Of a stretch of DNA of 64,000 nt, positions 11,535 to 25,218 are shown piece after piece. How positions within the stretch are numbered: position 1 is the stretch's first letter; every line of letters begins with the position of its first letter. This DNA is from Progne subis subis (Eukaryota > Chordata > Aves > Passeriformes > Hirundinidae): contig JAKJHU010000023.1 of NCBI GenBank assembly GCA_022316685.1, forward strand, positions 2,963,192 through 3,027,191, read 5' to 3'. The position numbers and the translations under genes were made by a program. The notes under the pieces are model-generated. The model searched no databases. It worked only from the letters and a program-made list of their open reading frames with translations, and was not told the DNA's origin.

Positions 11535-14500
11535 TCACACAAGTGTTGAAATAAAGTTTCTTCATCTAGGAGTAAGTGGTCTGTAAGAGGAAAATGGCTT
11601 CTGTAGACGACAACTTGAAGTTTTCCAGAGAGAAGAAAGAGTTTTCTCAGCAACTCTGTACAGCAGGTTTTGATGGTCTTAGTTTCATCAGATGAGTGAC
11701 ATCTTTCTGTAGTACCGTGGACACTGAGGCATCTTCAGGGATCTCAGTAGTTGTTACTCATGGAGGCAACTAGTACCAACAATACAGACGTTTCTGGTAC
11801 TGTGATACACAGTACTTCTATTTCTGGAGGAACACCCAGTCACTTGAAAGCTGCTTTTCCTTAACTGAGACATTTTTCTGTAAAAGTTGTAGCAAAAATT
11901 TGTGACACTTCTCCTAAGAGCATATGTTATCCAAGATGTGATCAGGGCATTGAGGCTTGTGCTGCTTGGTTCTTATCTGTACCGTTCAGTTCTTGGGTTT
12001 TGATTTCAGAAATCCCAGTGCAGTTTGTTCTCATGTCCATCTGTTGTTGAGATGTTGAAACACAGCGGTGGTGGACTAGTGTCTCCAGTCTGATAGAGGA
12101 TTCCTGTCCTGGAAACACAGGGGAGATGGAAGAAGAGCTCCTGCTTCTCTTACCTCTTAAGAAATCCATATCTTCTGAGAGATTCTGCTCTCGCTCTCCT
12201 GGTGGTTGGATGAGGTGGAGAAAATTTCTTGCCAGTCCTGGGCTCAGTGAAGCTGTAGTCACTGTGGGCAGTTCGTGGACTTGATGGCTCAAAGAACTAG
12301 CTAAGGGGGATTGGTGTTGGGGAGCTGACAGAAATCATCAAAAGAAATTTGACTCTCTTCTGTGAGTCGAGTTTTAGAAAGACCCCCACAAAAGCAAGCA
12401 GTCCTTATGTGCTTTCCCCCCACCCATTGAATCCTGTTAAAATTGATACCATAGACCATTGTTTTGTTCAGCTTCCTGTAAAGAAGTTTCAAGAATGAGA
12501 TTCTAAATGTTTCTTGTTTTTTGGAAGTTTTGAAAGGTAAGGCTTTTGTGAGCTCTAGAAGAGGAAAAAAAAAGCAGTAGGTTTAAGTGTTAGAATTTCT
12601 GTGATTCAGGTGAGAAGAAAGTAGTTGTGACATTGACATTTTGATATGTTTTGTTTTTATGTTTTGATTATGTGCTAGAGCACAGATTCCAGAAAGAAGA
12701 GATGTTTCTGTTGTGTCCTTGTGACAGTAGCAAGTTTCTGCTTTGGGGCTACTCTGAATAGCTTCTCTTGGGCATAAGCCTTGGATTACTCTATCCACTT
12801 GACAATTCATGAAATATTTGAGTTTAAGCTTTGCCAGTAGCCTTACTTATTCAGCCTTGGAGTACTACAGATAACTTGAATTACTTCCTAAGTGCTGCTT
12901 TCTGAACTTTTTTGCCACTGTTAGTTGTAGTGCCATCAGTAAAAATGGTTGACTGCCACATGCTTATGTAAGCTGCACTCATTTTTTAAGTGAAACTATT
13001 TATGCACAGTCTGTTTAGTCTGTTCAGAAAATGAACACTCTACATACTTAAGGGGAATGCATTTAGACTTGCTTAGGGCTTTCTTTTGTCCGCTTTTCGT
13101 AGTTTGGTTTCGTTTTTTTCACTATAGTTGGTTTTATGGGGGATGAGGATGATGTTTTTCTTTTCCCAGTAATTGTATGGTAGACTTACACTTGTAGGGC
13201 AAGTTATTTCTGTGTGTAATAGAATTCGTGAGTTAATGTAAGCATGTTACATAATCATAAATAATCTTAATTTTTGTTAAACTATAATAAAAGTCAAGCA
13301 AGGAGAAAAACTTGATGTTTGGGGTTATTTGTTCAGTACTACTAATTATCCCATATTCTGTACTGTGAGCATCTTGTTTGGTTGCCTCATAGCATGTACA
13401 GTGTGGCAGAATACCGCTAGAAGATGATCTAGTAGGCAAATATTCTACCAAAAATTTTTCTTTTTTTAATATTCAGAAAGTATTTTGGTGATGATTTGAA
13501 TAATGCATTATTAAAAAGCAGTTAAATAGCTGTATTGCATTTGTAGTAAGCAGTATTTAATTTGGGTTCCTTTAATGGTTAATGATTTTACTAGCTATGA
13601 AAAATGACTGCTTAAACATTAAATGAGTTTACTAAAGTGCAAACCTCAAAGTTGAAATATAATATGTTTTTATTATACATATGTTCAAGTACATCAAATT
13701 TGTGTTTTATTAAATACTCAAAGACGAGTAGCTTCTGAGTGTATTACTGGGATTGTAAGTATTTCTGCAGAATAACTTTTCAGGAGGGATCTGTGAGGAT
13801 TGTAAACTTATCTTTAGATGTGTGTTTTAATTCTTTTATGATACTGGATTAAACTCATATCAGTTCTGTGTATCTCAAAATGCTAATATTTTTCATTCAC
13901 AATATTAGTATTTTGTATACGTTGCCTTGGTGTTTGGTTTATTTTCTATGTTCTGTGATTAGTAATCCCTGAAATTCATAACTAATCTGGTGTGATTGCT
14001 TTGTTTTTACTGTGGCCAAGGCTAAGAACTTTTCCCAGTCCTTCCAAATAAAAAAGAAGATGAAAATTGAGGAAGGTAGGTTTTACCAAATTGAGAACAA
14101 TCAGCGTTTTTCCAAGGTTTAGGTTTCTGGATTGCTTGAATATAGATCATCTGGATTTCAAGGAGATGCTGATTTTTCTATCATTTAATGTGGAAAATTA
14201 GAGTTCTAGAAATGTTACATGTTTTACTTCAGTATCTAAATCACTGGATAAAGTGTGACCAACCAGATACATCGTTTGCAACCAGAACTGTTCGTTTCAT
14301 AGTTCCTTGCAACTTTGAGGTTCCTGTAAGGGGAAAACTGCTAAATGGAATCAGAGTTAACCCTCAGACTGTGACTTGGACTGCTTTCTTAAAGAGAAAG
14401 TCTAATTTCTAATAAGTTTTTGTGCCTTACCTGAAGGGAGAGTCTGCTCTGAGGTCTTCATGGTCAGATCTCATCCTGACACTTCAGTCTAACACTTCTT

Positions 14501-15409
14501 TCTTTCTCACCCTGGCTGTCTGCTTCTGTCTCGAAGTTTTGTGTCTGTCTAGGACGCAAGATATTTTGGGGGTCTGAGGGGAATCAAGGGGCTGATCCAG
14601 TTTGGGTGAATAAATAAAGTGATTTTAAGTCAAAGTTTAGCTTTAGTGATGTCCATGTTGCCATTTGGTCTTTACATTTGTGGTGGTGTGTTGGGACCAG
14701 CAAGCATTGAAAGGAAAGGAGAAGCAAATTCTTCCTTCAGAATTATTGTGTTTTTACTGGTTTCAAGTGATTATGAAACAGAGGATTCTTCCTTTTGTGA
14801 CAGTTTCTCTTGTGGAAGCACCCAGAGTATGTGCTTCTGGAGAGCATTTCATGATGATAAATACTTCCCTTGACAAAGATTCCCCCACCTCCACCCCAGC
14901 TTATTTATTGAAGTTAAAGGGGTTTTGTGCCTAATACTCACTTGTTTAAATTTTTTTATGTTTTTGTGGCGTTCAACAGCCGTATCAAAACTCTTTTGCT
15001 GGGATTGCTGTTTCCTTGGTGTTTTGAGTTGTGACACTGTATGCTGGACAAAAAAAAAAGACGGATTTGGATGTTCAGTATTGCTTTTCCCTTGTAACTG
15101 TATTTTTGTGTCTCTGCATAGAAGGGAATTAGATTGCAGCCCTATGCTCCCAGTTAAAAGTTTGTAGGAAGCTTGGTATTTGAGCGTAGTGTGTTTGTAA
15201 TTTTTGGTGTGGTTTTTTTCCTTCTGTTAATTATTTTGCACTTTTGAGGGTTTAGAATTGTTTGTTTGTTTGGGGGTTTTTTGTTGTCTTTGTTCTAGAA
15301 GTAACATTCAACAGCATCTTATTCAGCAGTTCTAATATTCCTGAATTCACTGCTAAATTGTCTTTCTACTGACTCCCAGACCAGTCTAGGATACGTTTTT
15401 TGCTATTTG

Positions 15410-15431
15410 CTATGTAACATTTGTTACATAG
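15410..15431. repeat. Perfect inverted repeat, 10-bp arms
   Basis: CTATGTAACA, a 2-base spacer, then TGTTACATAG: a nearly uninterrupted 22-base palindrome in AT-rich intron sequence. It could be a hairpin or a dimeric factor site; nothing around it indicates which. Confidence 0.85.
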
Positions 15432-16296
15432 TCTTTGTTAGATGTTTGTTTTATGCTATTAATTTAAAAACTGCTTTTAAAATATAAAATACATTTGGCA
15501 GTTCCATTTTGTTTAAGCAAAAGCAGTTGTATGAAAAAATTTGTAAATTAGGAACACATACTTTTGATTTCTAGTAGTGAGATTTCCTTTAAATATTTGG
15601 CTATTATTTAAAAATTATAATTTAAATTTTAAAAGTGGCTTTTTGTAATAAATTACGCAGCTTGAGAATTTTTAATAGAATTTTTACCGTGCTTATATAA
15701 TTCTTTCATGATGTCATTGGAAGTTTACATAGTGAATAATAAATAGAAAGTCAATGCTACAGTGTTTGAACCTGTGGCTTAATTGTGCGCCTGTTTGGTG
15801 GGGTTTTTTTATGCATAGTTTTTATTTATTCTGGACTTGATTCAGCTGAATTGAGCATGTATAACTACAGAAGGAATGTCTTTACCCTTACACATACTCG
15901 GAAATGTGTTGTTATAAAGGCACTTTCTCATTAGGCTGTTTTGTCTATGGACTGTGCACAGTTCATTAACTTTTCAAATATGTAGAAAATTGTTCTTCTC
16001 ATCAAAGTGAATGGTTAGGTGTGGAAATCTGAGGAACAATCAAAGAAATAGAGATTGTATGTTTGAAGAAGCATGTACAGAGTAGATGTGCATTGTCTTC
16101 TGAAAGTATTTAAATTTGAGTGAAATTTACTTTCAATCCATATGAAAATTAGACAAAATATGAAATAAGATACTTGAGTTAAGAGTAACTCCATAGGTTA
16201 AACTGTGTAGACAGTAATGGAGAATTAGTGGGTGTTGAGTATCCAAAGTCTTGTGTATTCTCTGACTGGAGCGCAGTAACCCTTGGCAGAAGGTGG

Positions 16297-16301
16297 CTAA
16301 A
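16297..16301. repeat. Target-site duplication, left copy (CTAAA)
   Basis: Five bases immediately before the TG terminus of the solo LTR; identical to 16977-16981. Absence of mismatches suggests a fairly young insertion, though five bases say little about age. Confidence 0.85.
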
Positions 16302-16976
16302 TGTCTCGGTTTGAAAAAAAGACAGTTGTCTGCTAAGGAGAGGCAGGCCTCTCCAGGAAAATGAGGAATTTAAATCCTTCCCTCCGTGTTATTATAATTT
16401 GGAAGATTAAAAGAGAAACTTTTCGGTCAGAGCTATGGGGAAAAAAGGAATAACAGTCCTTTACTAGTAAATATAACAGGACAGACAAACAACAACAGCA
16501 CTTATAATAACAGTAAAACAGAACCAAGAACCCCGAGGGCAAACGGTGGAAGAGTCCGTCGCTGATGGCTGCAAGCTGGAAGCGATGGATTGTCCTCAGC
16601 AGGCAGGGGGTGCCTCGGCAGGCAAAGTGGGCAGTGCCGGAGAACCCGCAGCGGCTGGACCCCGGGCTGACCCAAAATCCAGCAGGGTAACGAAGAAACT
16701 CCGAATTCCTGGGCACTCCAACAGATGATAGAATTCCCAGGACCAAACTCCTCCGTTAGCTGTGGACTCCAGGCAGCTACTCCGTAGCCCGACCGTCCTC
16801 CCCGGGAAGACCGAGAGAAGTGAGCCCATTCCTTAGTTCTCCTGGGAGCCTCCTCCCTCCCCCAAAACCAAGTGATCAACTTCTTTTGTCAGGTTAAGCA
16901 CCACTTAACTACCCCTACTTAAAAATCTAGCAACTCAAGGGGGGGAAAATTCTACAGGAGAACTTAACCCTCAACA
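16302..16976 (-). mobile_element. Solo LTR of an endogenous retrovirus with intact 5-bp target duplication
   Basis: A 675-bp element bounded by TG...CA termini (starts TGTCTCGG, ends CTCAACA on the + strand) and flanked by identical 5-bp repeats CTAAA at 16297-16301 and 16977-16981, the hallmark of retroviral integration. No gag, pol or env sequence lies inside, so it is a solo LTR left by recombination between two LTRs. I assign the minus strand because only that direction gives a plausible polyadenylation region (AGTAAA, complement of 16460-16465) ahead of its 3' end, and the terminal pattern resembles songbird LTRs; orientation is inferred. It is moderately GC-rich in an AT-rich intron. 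Open frames in it are LTR non-coding sequence. It is antisense to TAB3. Confidence 0.88.
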
Positions 16977-16981
16977 CTAAA
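16977..16981. repeat. Target-site duplication, right copy (CTAAA)
   Basis: Five bases immediately after the CA terminus of the solo LTR; identical to 16297-16301. Confidence 0.85.
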
Positions 16982-18444
16982 CAAGAGAATCAGTAAAGTT
17001 GGATGAAATAGTATTATAATGTAAATCTGGTAACTGGGGGTTCTTCTGATTGTAGTTCTCAGGTAAATATTGTTTTTTTTAAAAAAATTTCATAATTTTT
17101 CAGCCAGGTGAGCCCCCAGACTTTAAATAGTACCGGGTTTGGCTCACCATAATGGAAAACTTGTGATGTGAAATAGTTGTGAAAATAAGCATCAAATTTT
17201 TTTGTATTGTCTGGGTTTTTTTAAAACATTAATTACCTTTGCTTTTTTAAAGCTGATGCTGAATCAAAGAATAGGCTTCTCAGAGGTATCTAATTTCTTA
17301 ATTTGCATATTTCTCCAGTAGTTGGAAGGAACAGAGAATCTACATATGATTTATAGTCAAACTTAACAGGTTTGTTATGTTATTACTCAGCTCATGTGGC
17401 CATTCACGTACTGAACACGTAGCATTGCTTTCCGCCCTGTGGGGGAGGACTGACACAGAACAGAATAAGGCTTGTGCTTAAACAACACTAAAAATGTCAA
17501 AGGTTTTCATCTCCTTCCTTCTCCCCCCTCTCCTTTAAAAGCAGAGAGAACCCAAAGCTTACACTTGAGTCTGGGTTGTGTAAATGTTTAGAGCCGAGTT
17601 TGTTTGCAGTAATGTTGTGAGAATTCTGAAGGAGTCATTGGGCTGTTTGGTGAAGCAGAGGGTGTGACTACTTGTGCTATGATTTTGGAATCAAGACATC
17701 AGATTACAATGTTATTTTAATATGTTTTTGCTTTCAACTGGTGGGGTTGTGGGTTTTTTTTGTTTTTTTTAATTCAGAAATGTCCAGATTTCTCCCTTTG
17801 TGCTCCTTTGTCTGGGACAGGAATTATGTGTCACTGGCCTCAGGGGAATACTCTGGTGGCAGTTATGTTTGGTTGGCCAGGGGGGAGACAGCAACTTATT
17901 TTAAACTTTAGATTTTTCTACTCTCTAACCTCCTTTTGTATATAAGACTTCATTGGATTTGTGGGAAGATGATTTTTTTCTTCTTTTTTCCCCTCTGTGC
18001 TTTCTGTACATGATGCCCCTCTAAGACTCAAGGGAGTTAAAAGGTTTGAAAAGGTTGAAATTCTTAGTTACTATTTGAAGAGCTGGACATGTTTCACATG
18101 GTTACTTTCTACAAACCATATGGACACTCCCACTTCTTAACAGTAAAGAAACTGGGAGATTCAGTGAAGAACTAAATACCACATCTCTTCCTTTGCTGCA
18201 GTATCTAAGCAAAGGAAACCACTGTGACATATCAGGTTAAAGAAAGGCTTCTGTGTTCTTGTAGTCGCATCTGAGACACTTGAATTGTTGGGTGGGTGTC
18301 AGTTCCAATCTTCTGGTCTGGCGGAGGTGAAGAGCCCTGAGCATGGCACAAATACCAGAGCAAACTCAGTGCAGCGTAGAGAATGTTTCAGCAGTACTTT
18401 GGCTATTGCTTTACTGAGTTACCCACAGAATTCCATAAATCCTA

Positions 18445-18462
18445 AAGAGAGAGAGAGAGAGG
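18445..18462. repeat. (AG)n microsatellite
   Basis: About nine AG units in intron 1. A shorter AG tract lies near 9359-9372. Confidence 0.9.
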
Positions 18463-19883
18463 TCTATTGAAACAAAGGAGGACATGAATTTTTGAGACTG
18501 CACCTACCTTGAGCTGCTGGCCAGCATCTTTTTGTTTTTCAGAAGTGTGATAATCCAAACCTCTGTAAGAGTAGAATGAGTAACTATTTTAGGTTGAAGC
18601 TGCCTTTGAGCCCTAGTGGTTTATTCTTCTTCTTCTAAAGCAGGATTATGAGGATAGCTTCCTAAAAGGGAAATGAAATCAGTGCAGTTTATCCTACCAA
18701 CCTTAATGGAGTACAGTAAAGCAGATCAGTGTGGAAATGATTTGGCTTTAGAGAGACGCTGATTGCTTAAAGTGATTAACTTGCATGTGTAACTTCCATT
18801 TGGAAGGATATTTGTCCTGTAGAATAAAAATAAGATGTTGTAAGAATACCTTGAAATTATACCTTTGAAATTGTGAAGAGGGACTTTTGGGTGAAATGCT
18901 TTGAAAAGTCCAATACTACTTATTTCTGAAAGTTCCAGAAAGTGTGCCTCATTAATTTTGTCTCATATTCAGATTTCTACCTTTTTTTATTCAGTATCTC
19001 TACCTGATGAAAGTGGCATTTACTGTAACTTCACCATCAGCCAGCCATGCAATGTCAGCTGTGGAAAGACTGCCTAGTAGTCAAGGGCCTCTTTCCCTCT
19101 AGTTTGTATACCACAAGGCTGATTCTGTAAAGCTACAGGGTTGTTCAACGTGTTCTTGCTATAGCTTGCCGTCACGGGCTCTGGGAAAGAGCATCCAGCC
19201 CCATCATCACAAAACTGGTCTTTTTATGCTCAGCTGTATGTAAAAAGTTACACATGCTCCAGCCAAGAACTGCGTTAATCTCATCACTTGGATTTGAAAT
19301 TTTCTGGCCTGGTGTCAGACCAAAAAAATAAACAAATGTTATAACTGATGACCTGAATACTGCCAACCTGCCTTTGCAGGCAGTGTCATTGAGTTGAGTA
19401 ACTAAGGTGTCCAGACTACAAACACAGATTTGCTTAACCTACCATAGTCATGACTTAGGGCCTTGGAGAGAGAGCTGATGTGTGGGTTTTAGGAGGAGTT
19501 TGTGCTTTTATGTAACTATAGCTAACCTACAAGTGATTATAATTCATTAATCTTCCGAATTTATTTTAGAAAAATAAGAAAACTAGAATAAATGTTAGAA
19601 AAAAAAAAGTTTAAAATTGTGCCCAGAGTATACAGAAGAGCATGGAAGTTATTTGACAGTTTGACAGCAGAAGACTGCTGCATTAATAGAATATTCTAGC
19701 TATAAGTATTGTTTTTTCAAATTTACAGACTTTGAATATTACATTGAGTTAGGAACAGAAGAATTTACCGAGTAGCTATTGGATTTTTAATTTGGGAGAA
19801 GCAATAAATACAAGAAATATAAATAATAAAAATATATTAACAAACCCACACACACACAAATCTAGTGAAAAGGTGTCACTGCT

Positions 19884-19957
19884 CATGGCAGTGGGTTTTC
19901 GATTTAGGTAATCTTTAAAATCCCTTCCAACCCATCCCATTCTGTGACCCTAAGCAG
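19884..19957 (+). mobile_element. CR1 LINE 3'-terminal fragment
   Basis: A 74-bp remnant with the standard CR1 3' tail: 'tcatggcagtgggtt', a segment ending 'cccttccaaccca', and the terminal ATTCTGTGA motif. Extreme 5' truncation, sense to TAB3. Confidence 0.65.
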
Positions 19958-20448
19958 AAATTAATTTTGTTCATGAAAAGGTTTAGTGTAGGTGGCTGCA
20001 ATTTTCCTGCTGTTATCTGTAGGTTCTCAGGTGTTAAACCCACCTGGTTTGGAGCTCTCTCTAGGAAGAGGATACTCTAAAGCTTTTATCAAGTAAAGAT
20101 GCTGGATACTCTTCAAGGCCTTTGAAGCTGTACAAAAATTTTGGCAGGAACTCATCAGTGCATTTTAGGACTAACCATTGTATTCACATTCTAGTCTTTC
20201 CATTATCTCTTTTGGCTTATCCCATTTCTGGCCCAAGATGATGGAACAAGTGAATCTGAAATGATACCAAGAGTTCCTTACAGAGATCTGCTATTCAAGC
20301 AATTCCACAGACAGGACAGCTACAGCTTTATCTGAGTGTTGATTGTTTAAACATTACCTTACATACCAGTGCTTCTTCCTGCAACAGATGTAACATGTGG
20401 AAAGCTTATGGAAAGAGGGGAAACTCACAGCTTCCTTTTCACCAGACT

Positions 20449-20466
20449 GCTGTTGTTGTTGTTGTT
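20449..20466. repeat. (TGT)n trinucleotide repeat, six units
   Basis: Six TGT units in intron 1. Short enough to be stable; no coding role. Confidence 0.85.
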
Positions 20467-23400
20467 ACTGCATTCGTATTTTTTAATAGAGAATGCTAAA
20501 GTCAGTAGAGAAAGAAAACATTTCAGAATGTCTGCATTGTGTAGTGTCTAAGGCACATCACCACCAAATGTCCATCTGGGGCTAAGATGAGATAAAATTA
20601 TGTTAATAGAAGATAATTGCGGTCTCATGTTGCAGAAACAACAATCTAATTTTAAGGCGTTCTTCCCTCTCTGCCCCCAAAAGCAAAAGCAAAAAAAAAA
20701 AGATGTAAAAAGCATGATCTAGGTTGTCTATGACATCTGTATATATACATATATAGTTCATGCACACAGATATCTGTATGTATTTATGTTGTTGGCAGAT
20801 AATTTTTTATTTTAAGATGCCTTTGCTTTGCTCAAGGATATTGGGCACAGCAGTCCCCTGACTATGGCAAATGGTCGAGCACCTATACAGGTGTGGTCAT
20901 GGATAATCTCAATGTGTCAATACGTTATATTGCAATAAACATAAATAACATTAATATAACATGATGTGTAACCTCTTAATGTGACTGTCTTGCAACACTC
21001 CCATGAGCAGTGATTCGTGCTGAGACTTGTCAGAAGATACCACAGAATCAGCAAGGTCCATGTTAGATTTCCTTATGTTAACAAATTCTTCTAGAATGAT
21101 GGAAAGGACAGGCACGCTGCATAGCTTGTTTATCATATATTATAGCAGTTATTCATGTCAAAGAAATTTACACAGTCAGGCCACCAAAGTTTAATTCAAA
21201 ACTTTAAAAATGGAAGTAGATGATTTCTGCTGTAGTGAGTATGGTTCATATTTTTCTGTACTGTTGTTCTGTATTGGCTCCTGTCTGTTCCTTGGGTTTT
21301 TTTTTTTCTCTTTCAGCTTTCTCCCTTTTTGTTTCTTACTTTTTGTTCCTGTCTATATGTGCTTGTCTGCTTCCCTCCTCAGTTTCATGTGTGAAGAGGC
21401 ATATCCTCCATCAACTTGTGTTTGTTGGGAATCCTGAAAGGTGGCTCTGTCATCCCCTCACTCCACTTTTCCAGTCTAGGGTTTTTCTTCCAGTTTCAGA
21501 TGGCCAAAGCGAGGAGAGGTTGAAGGTCATCATGCCAGGGAGCGTTGCATGTTATGCTTCTCAGTATCATTTTCTCCTTTCTCATCTGGCCATATTGGAT
21601 GTAGAAATGTAGGGAATAAAGTGTGCAGGCAGTCTGCAATTGCTGTTGCTTTTTGCAGAATTGTCACTTACATGAGCTGCTAATAAACGTTACACAGGTC
21701 ACTTAACTTGAAACTAGTAGTAATTACAGTCTCTGCAGGAAAAGGGATACTTCTGCTTTATGGTGTAAATATACTTTGTGATCATTTTCTCAGGGATGCA
21801 GAAAAATGTGTATGTTTAAGACAAGGTGTGTTACAGAAATTGTCTGCATCCTGTAAAGCTTTTCCATATGTGCGGTTATCAACAAAGTAGAAAGCTCTGA
21901 TTCAGTGTATAGAATATAGAGTATTTTCAAGGTTTGTCATAGAAAAACTGGTCAGAGACTTAACAGAGAAACTGTACTGGTCTGTTTATTTTAAACTGTT
22001 GTTTGCAACACTAGTATGGCAAACCACCACAGAAGTCCTACAGATACTTCAGAAGCAGGAAACCTGATGTTTAAACAGTTGATTTAGAACTTTTGTCCTC
22101 TTCTTTCTGCCTTGATAATTGCTTAATTCTAATATTTCAAGTTTTAATTCAAATAGATGAAATTTTCTTTGGTAGCCTAAGTGGTTAGATTTTATTTTTC
22201 AAATTTTTTGTTACTTATAACTCATCCTGTTGCTGATTCACAGCATGATTGGCTAAGTGAATTTAAATTTTGTAGTTATTGCATAGCTTCAGCTCTGAGA
22301 GGATTTTTTTGTAAAATTGTTTTCTGAGCCACCCAAGTAAAAAACTGGTTGAAAATTGAGGTATTGTAGCCCTCAGTGTATGAAGTGCAGTGGTGTGCCT
22401 TTTATAGAAGTATGTGCAGGCTCAGAAAATCAGCATGATTGTGTTGCTTTTACTCTGCAAATGGAACCTCTTTCAGATTTATTGATAGCAATTTGTTTAG
22501 CGAAGTCATTTTTAATAGGGAGAAGCCCAAGGTGAAGTGAAAAGGTAAAGAAAAGTGAGGAACGCATTTACGCTAATTTTGTGACTAGCCATTGAAACGT
22601 GCAGCAGCTGATTTATGAGTGTAGGTAACACTGAAATTTTACAAGTTCAGTGTGAGTAATCCAAATTCAGTGGGTTGTTTGTTTTTAAATTATGACTTCT
22701 GTATTAAGACTTTTTTCAACTTCTGGCTTTAGTGAATTCTTACTGATCTGAACTGCTGCAAAAGTATTTGCAGTGTTTCATTTTGTAGAATGGTCTTGTG
22801 GACAGACTCGTGTTTTGACTGTTGTCTATATATTTTAGGAACAAAGCCCATTACAAATGTTTTTCAGATGAATTCAGTACGTAGCAATGAATTTGTCATG
22901 TAGCAGTAGGAGTTTATGCTGGGAATCACCTTCTGTAGGAGCTATCAGACTTCTCAGGCTGAAACAGTATTGAATTCCTGTTGTGCTGGTCAAGATTCAG
23001 ACTGGTACTCTGCAGATAACTCACTGTCCCTAGCAATATTTGGAGACATTGCTTCTTTGAGAAAGTGCTAATCTCAAATTTTGAGAAGGAAGCTCGTTTC
23101 TCAAACTGATTGTGTATGAAACGATAGTCCAGTACTTTCACACTTTGTTAGCCCAGTTTCTCTCTTGTATAAACCTCAGCTTCTAGTAGTTGCAAAACAT
23201 GGAAATAGGGATAGCAGAGTGTACTTAAAAATGAAGAAAAAGCTGGAGTTTATGATCCATGGAGTTACAGTAGACCTTCTTCAATGCTTCATAGGATATC
23301 ACTACCAAAAAACTTCTTACATCATCATAAAACTGCTTTTATCAGGGCCAACACAGAAGCTGATGAATTAAGAATTCTGACAGTTCCCTGCAGGATTTTT

Positions 23401-23744
23401 CTCAGCCACAGCCTAATTTCACAAATGTTCAATCAGAAATCATAGATCATATGTCTTGTAAGAAAGGCAGTCCATTGTTCTCATAGCTTTGGGTACAATT
23501 GTGATTCTCATGATGCCTCAGTATTATCTGTGAGCTGTCCAAACTCACTTGAATTTGCAGCTTGTAGTTGTGCCTCATGTTCTGCAGAGCCCTTCTGGAA
23601 GCTGGCATTTGTGGCACAGTAGCATGATTCCTGAACTATCTCCCTGCCTTGGAAACTTTCTCTTTTGTAACTTTGCTCTGTAGTTAGAGAAGCATCAGTT
23701 CCTTCAAAGTAGTTACTACTATATGATGTGGCCTCTCAGTGTGC

Positions 23745-24040
23745 AAGAGACTTAGAGGAAAGATTAGGAGAGACTTCTTACCAAGATCTGTCATGACAGG
23801 ATGAGGGGCAGTGATTTCAAATGGAGAAGACAGTAGGTTTAGATTGGACATAAGGAATTTCTGATGAGGGTGGTGAGACACTGGAACAGTCTGCTCAGAC
23901 AAGTGATGCTCCATCGTTAGCAGTGTTCTGGGTCATGCTGGACAGGGCTTTGAGCAACCTGGTCTAGTGCCCTCTCAGCAGGGCTTTGGAAATGGAGCTT
24001 TGGAACTTTGATGGTCTCATCCCAACCAGGCCGTGCTGTG
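23745..24040 (+). mobile_element. CR1 LINE 3' fragment, diverged
   Basis: Order of landmarks follows the CR1 3' end on the + strand: 'atgacaggatgaggggcagt', a 'tagattggacataaggaa' stretch, 'gtggtgagacactggaacag', then the 'gacagggctttgagcaacct' segment close to the tail. The last 50 bases are degraded. Sense to TAB3. Confidence 0.75.
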
Positions 24041-24324
24041 ACTTACTCAGTAGAGGAATTACTGGCCAAGAACCTCTTAGCTACTTGCTAAAAGGAGTAT
24101 TTGTTTCTCCATTGTTCCAATTAAGTGGTCTTCTCATTATCATCTGGTTTTTTACTGTTTCCTGGTGTAATGTAGGTATTAAAAGTAAATTCTACTTTGT
24201 GGAGGTTTTACTTGTATATGGGATAGGGATGAGTTTAACCCCTTTTGCTTCCAAAGCAATGGAATAAATAATGTCTCTATATAAATGTTTAGTTTGAAAA
24301 GACAGGTTTTAAATCCCTCATTGC

Positions 24325-24790
24325 AAGGACATTGAGGTGCTGGAGCATGTCCAGAGAAAGGCAATGGAGATGGTGAAGGGTCTGCAACACAATTCTCTTA
24401 AGGAGCAGCTGTGGGAGCCAGGTTTAGCCTGGAGAGAAGGAAACCTCAGGGATGACCTTGTTGCTCGCTTCACTTGCCTGTAAGGAAGTTGTAGCCCGGT
24501 GGGGGTCTGTCTCTTCTTCTCCCAGATAAGTAAGTAGAGGTAGAACAAAGGGAACTGGCCTCAAGTTGTGCCAGGAGGGGAAGTTCAGGTTGGATATCAG
24601 GAAAAATTTCTTTGCTGAAAGAATGGTTAAACATGGGAACAGGCTACACAGGGAAGGGTGGAGTCACCATCCCTGGAAGTGTTCAGAAAATGAATAGACT
24701 TGGTGATATGGATAGTGGGCATGGTGGTATTCAGTCAGAGGTTACACTTCATGGTGGAAGTCTTTTCCAACCTTAATGATTCTGTGATGT
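24325..24790 (+). mobile_element. CR1 LINE 3' fragment
   Basis: Reads through the end of the CR1 second frame ('gagcatgtccagagaaaggc', corresponding to the Leu-Glu-x-Val-Gln-Arg region) and then the 3' end, including 'ggcctcaagttgtgccagga' and 'gagtcaccatccctggaagt', closing with ATTCTGTGATG. It carries frameshifts and stops and is inactive. Only about 285 bases separate it from the previous fragment, but each has its own tail, so they are independent insertions. Sense to TAB3. Confidence 0.85.
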
Positions 24791-25218
24791 AGATGGAAGA
24801 GAGAAAACAGTAAATGAGTTGTACTAAACACTAGCTCATTTTGATGTTGATGGCTCATAAGGATGCAGAGTGTAATTAAAGGGAGGAAAGCAGCGCAAAT
24901 ACTAAAGCACTCAAAAACACATGCTTAAGTGGGAATAGTGGTTGCTAATGATTTTTTGATTTTTTTGTAACAACCTGTGTAATCAACATGCTTGTGTGCT
25001 GGATGAAACCTTTTTATGCTTGTGTCATGTTTGTAGGCAGTGTCACTGTTCTGACAGAAATGGGTTTCCTCTTTCCAGGTTTCTGTTACCTCAGAGTTTA
25101 TGTATTGCTTTTGTGTGATAAAGACACACCACACTGTATCAAAATACTAATCATTTGGAGTCTGTGGAAAGAGTTTCAAACGTGGATAAAACTGATCACT
25201 ACTTAAGTTTAAGCTACT

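Noticed and set aside
16333..16879. Minus-strand open frames of 125-137 codons
   Set aside because: They fall wholly inside the solo LTR and read non-coding LTR sequence.
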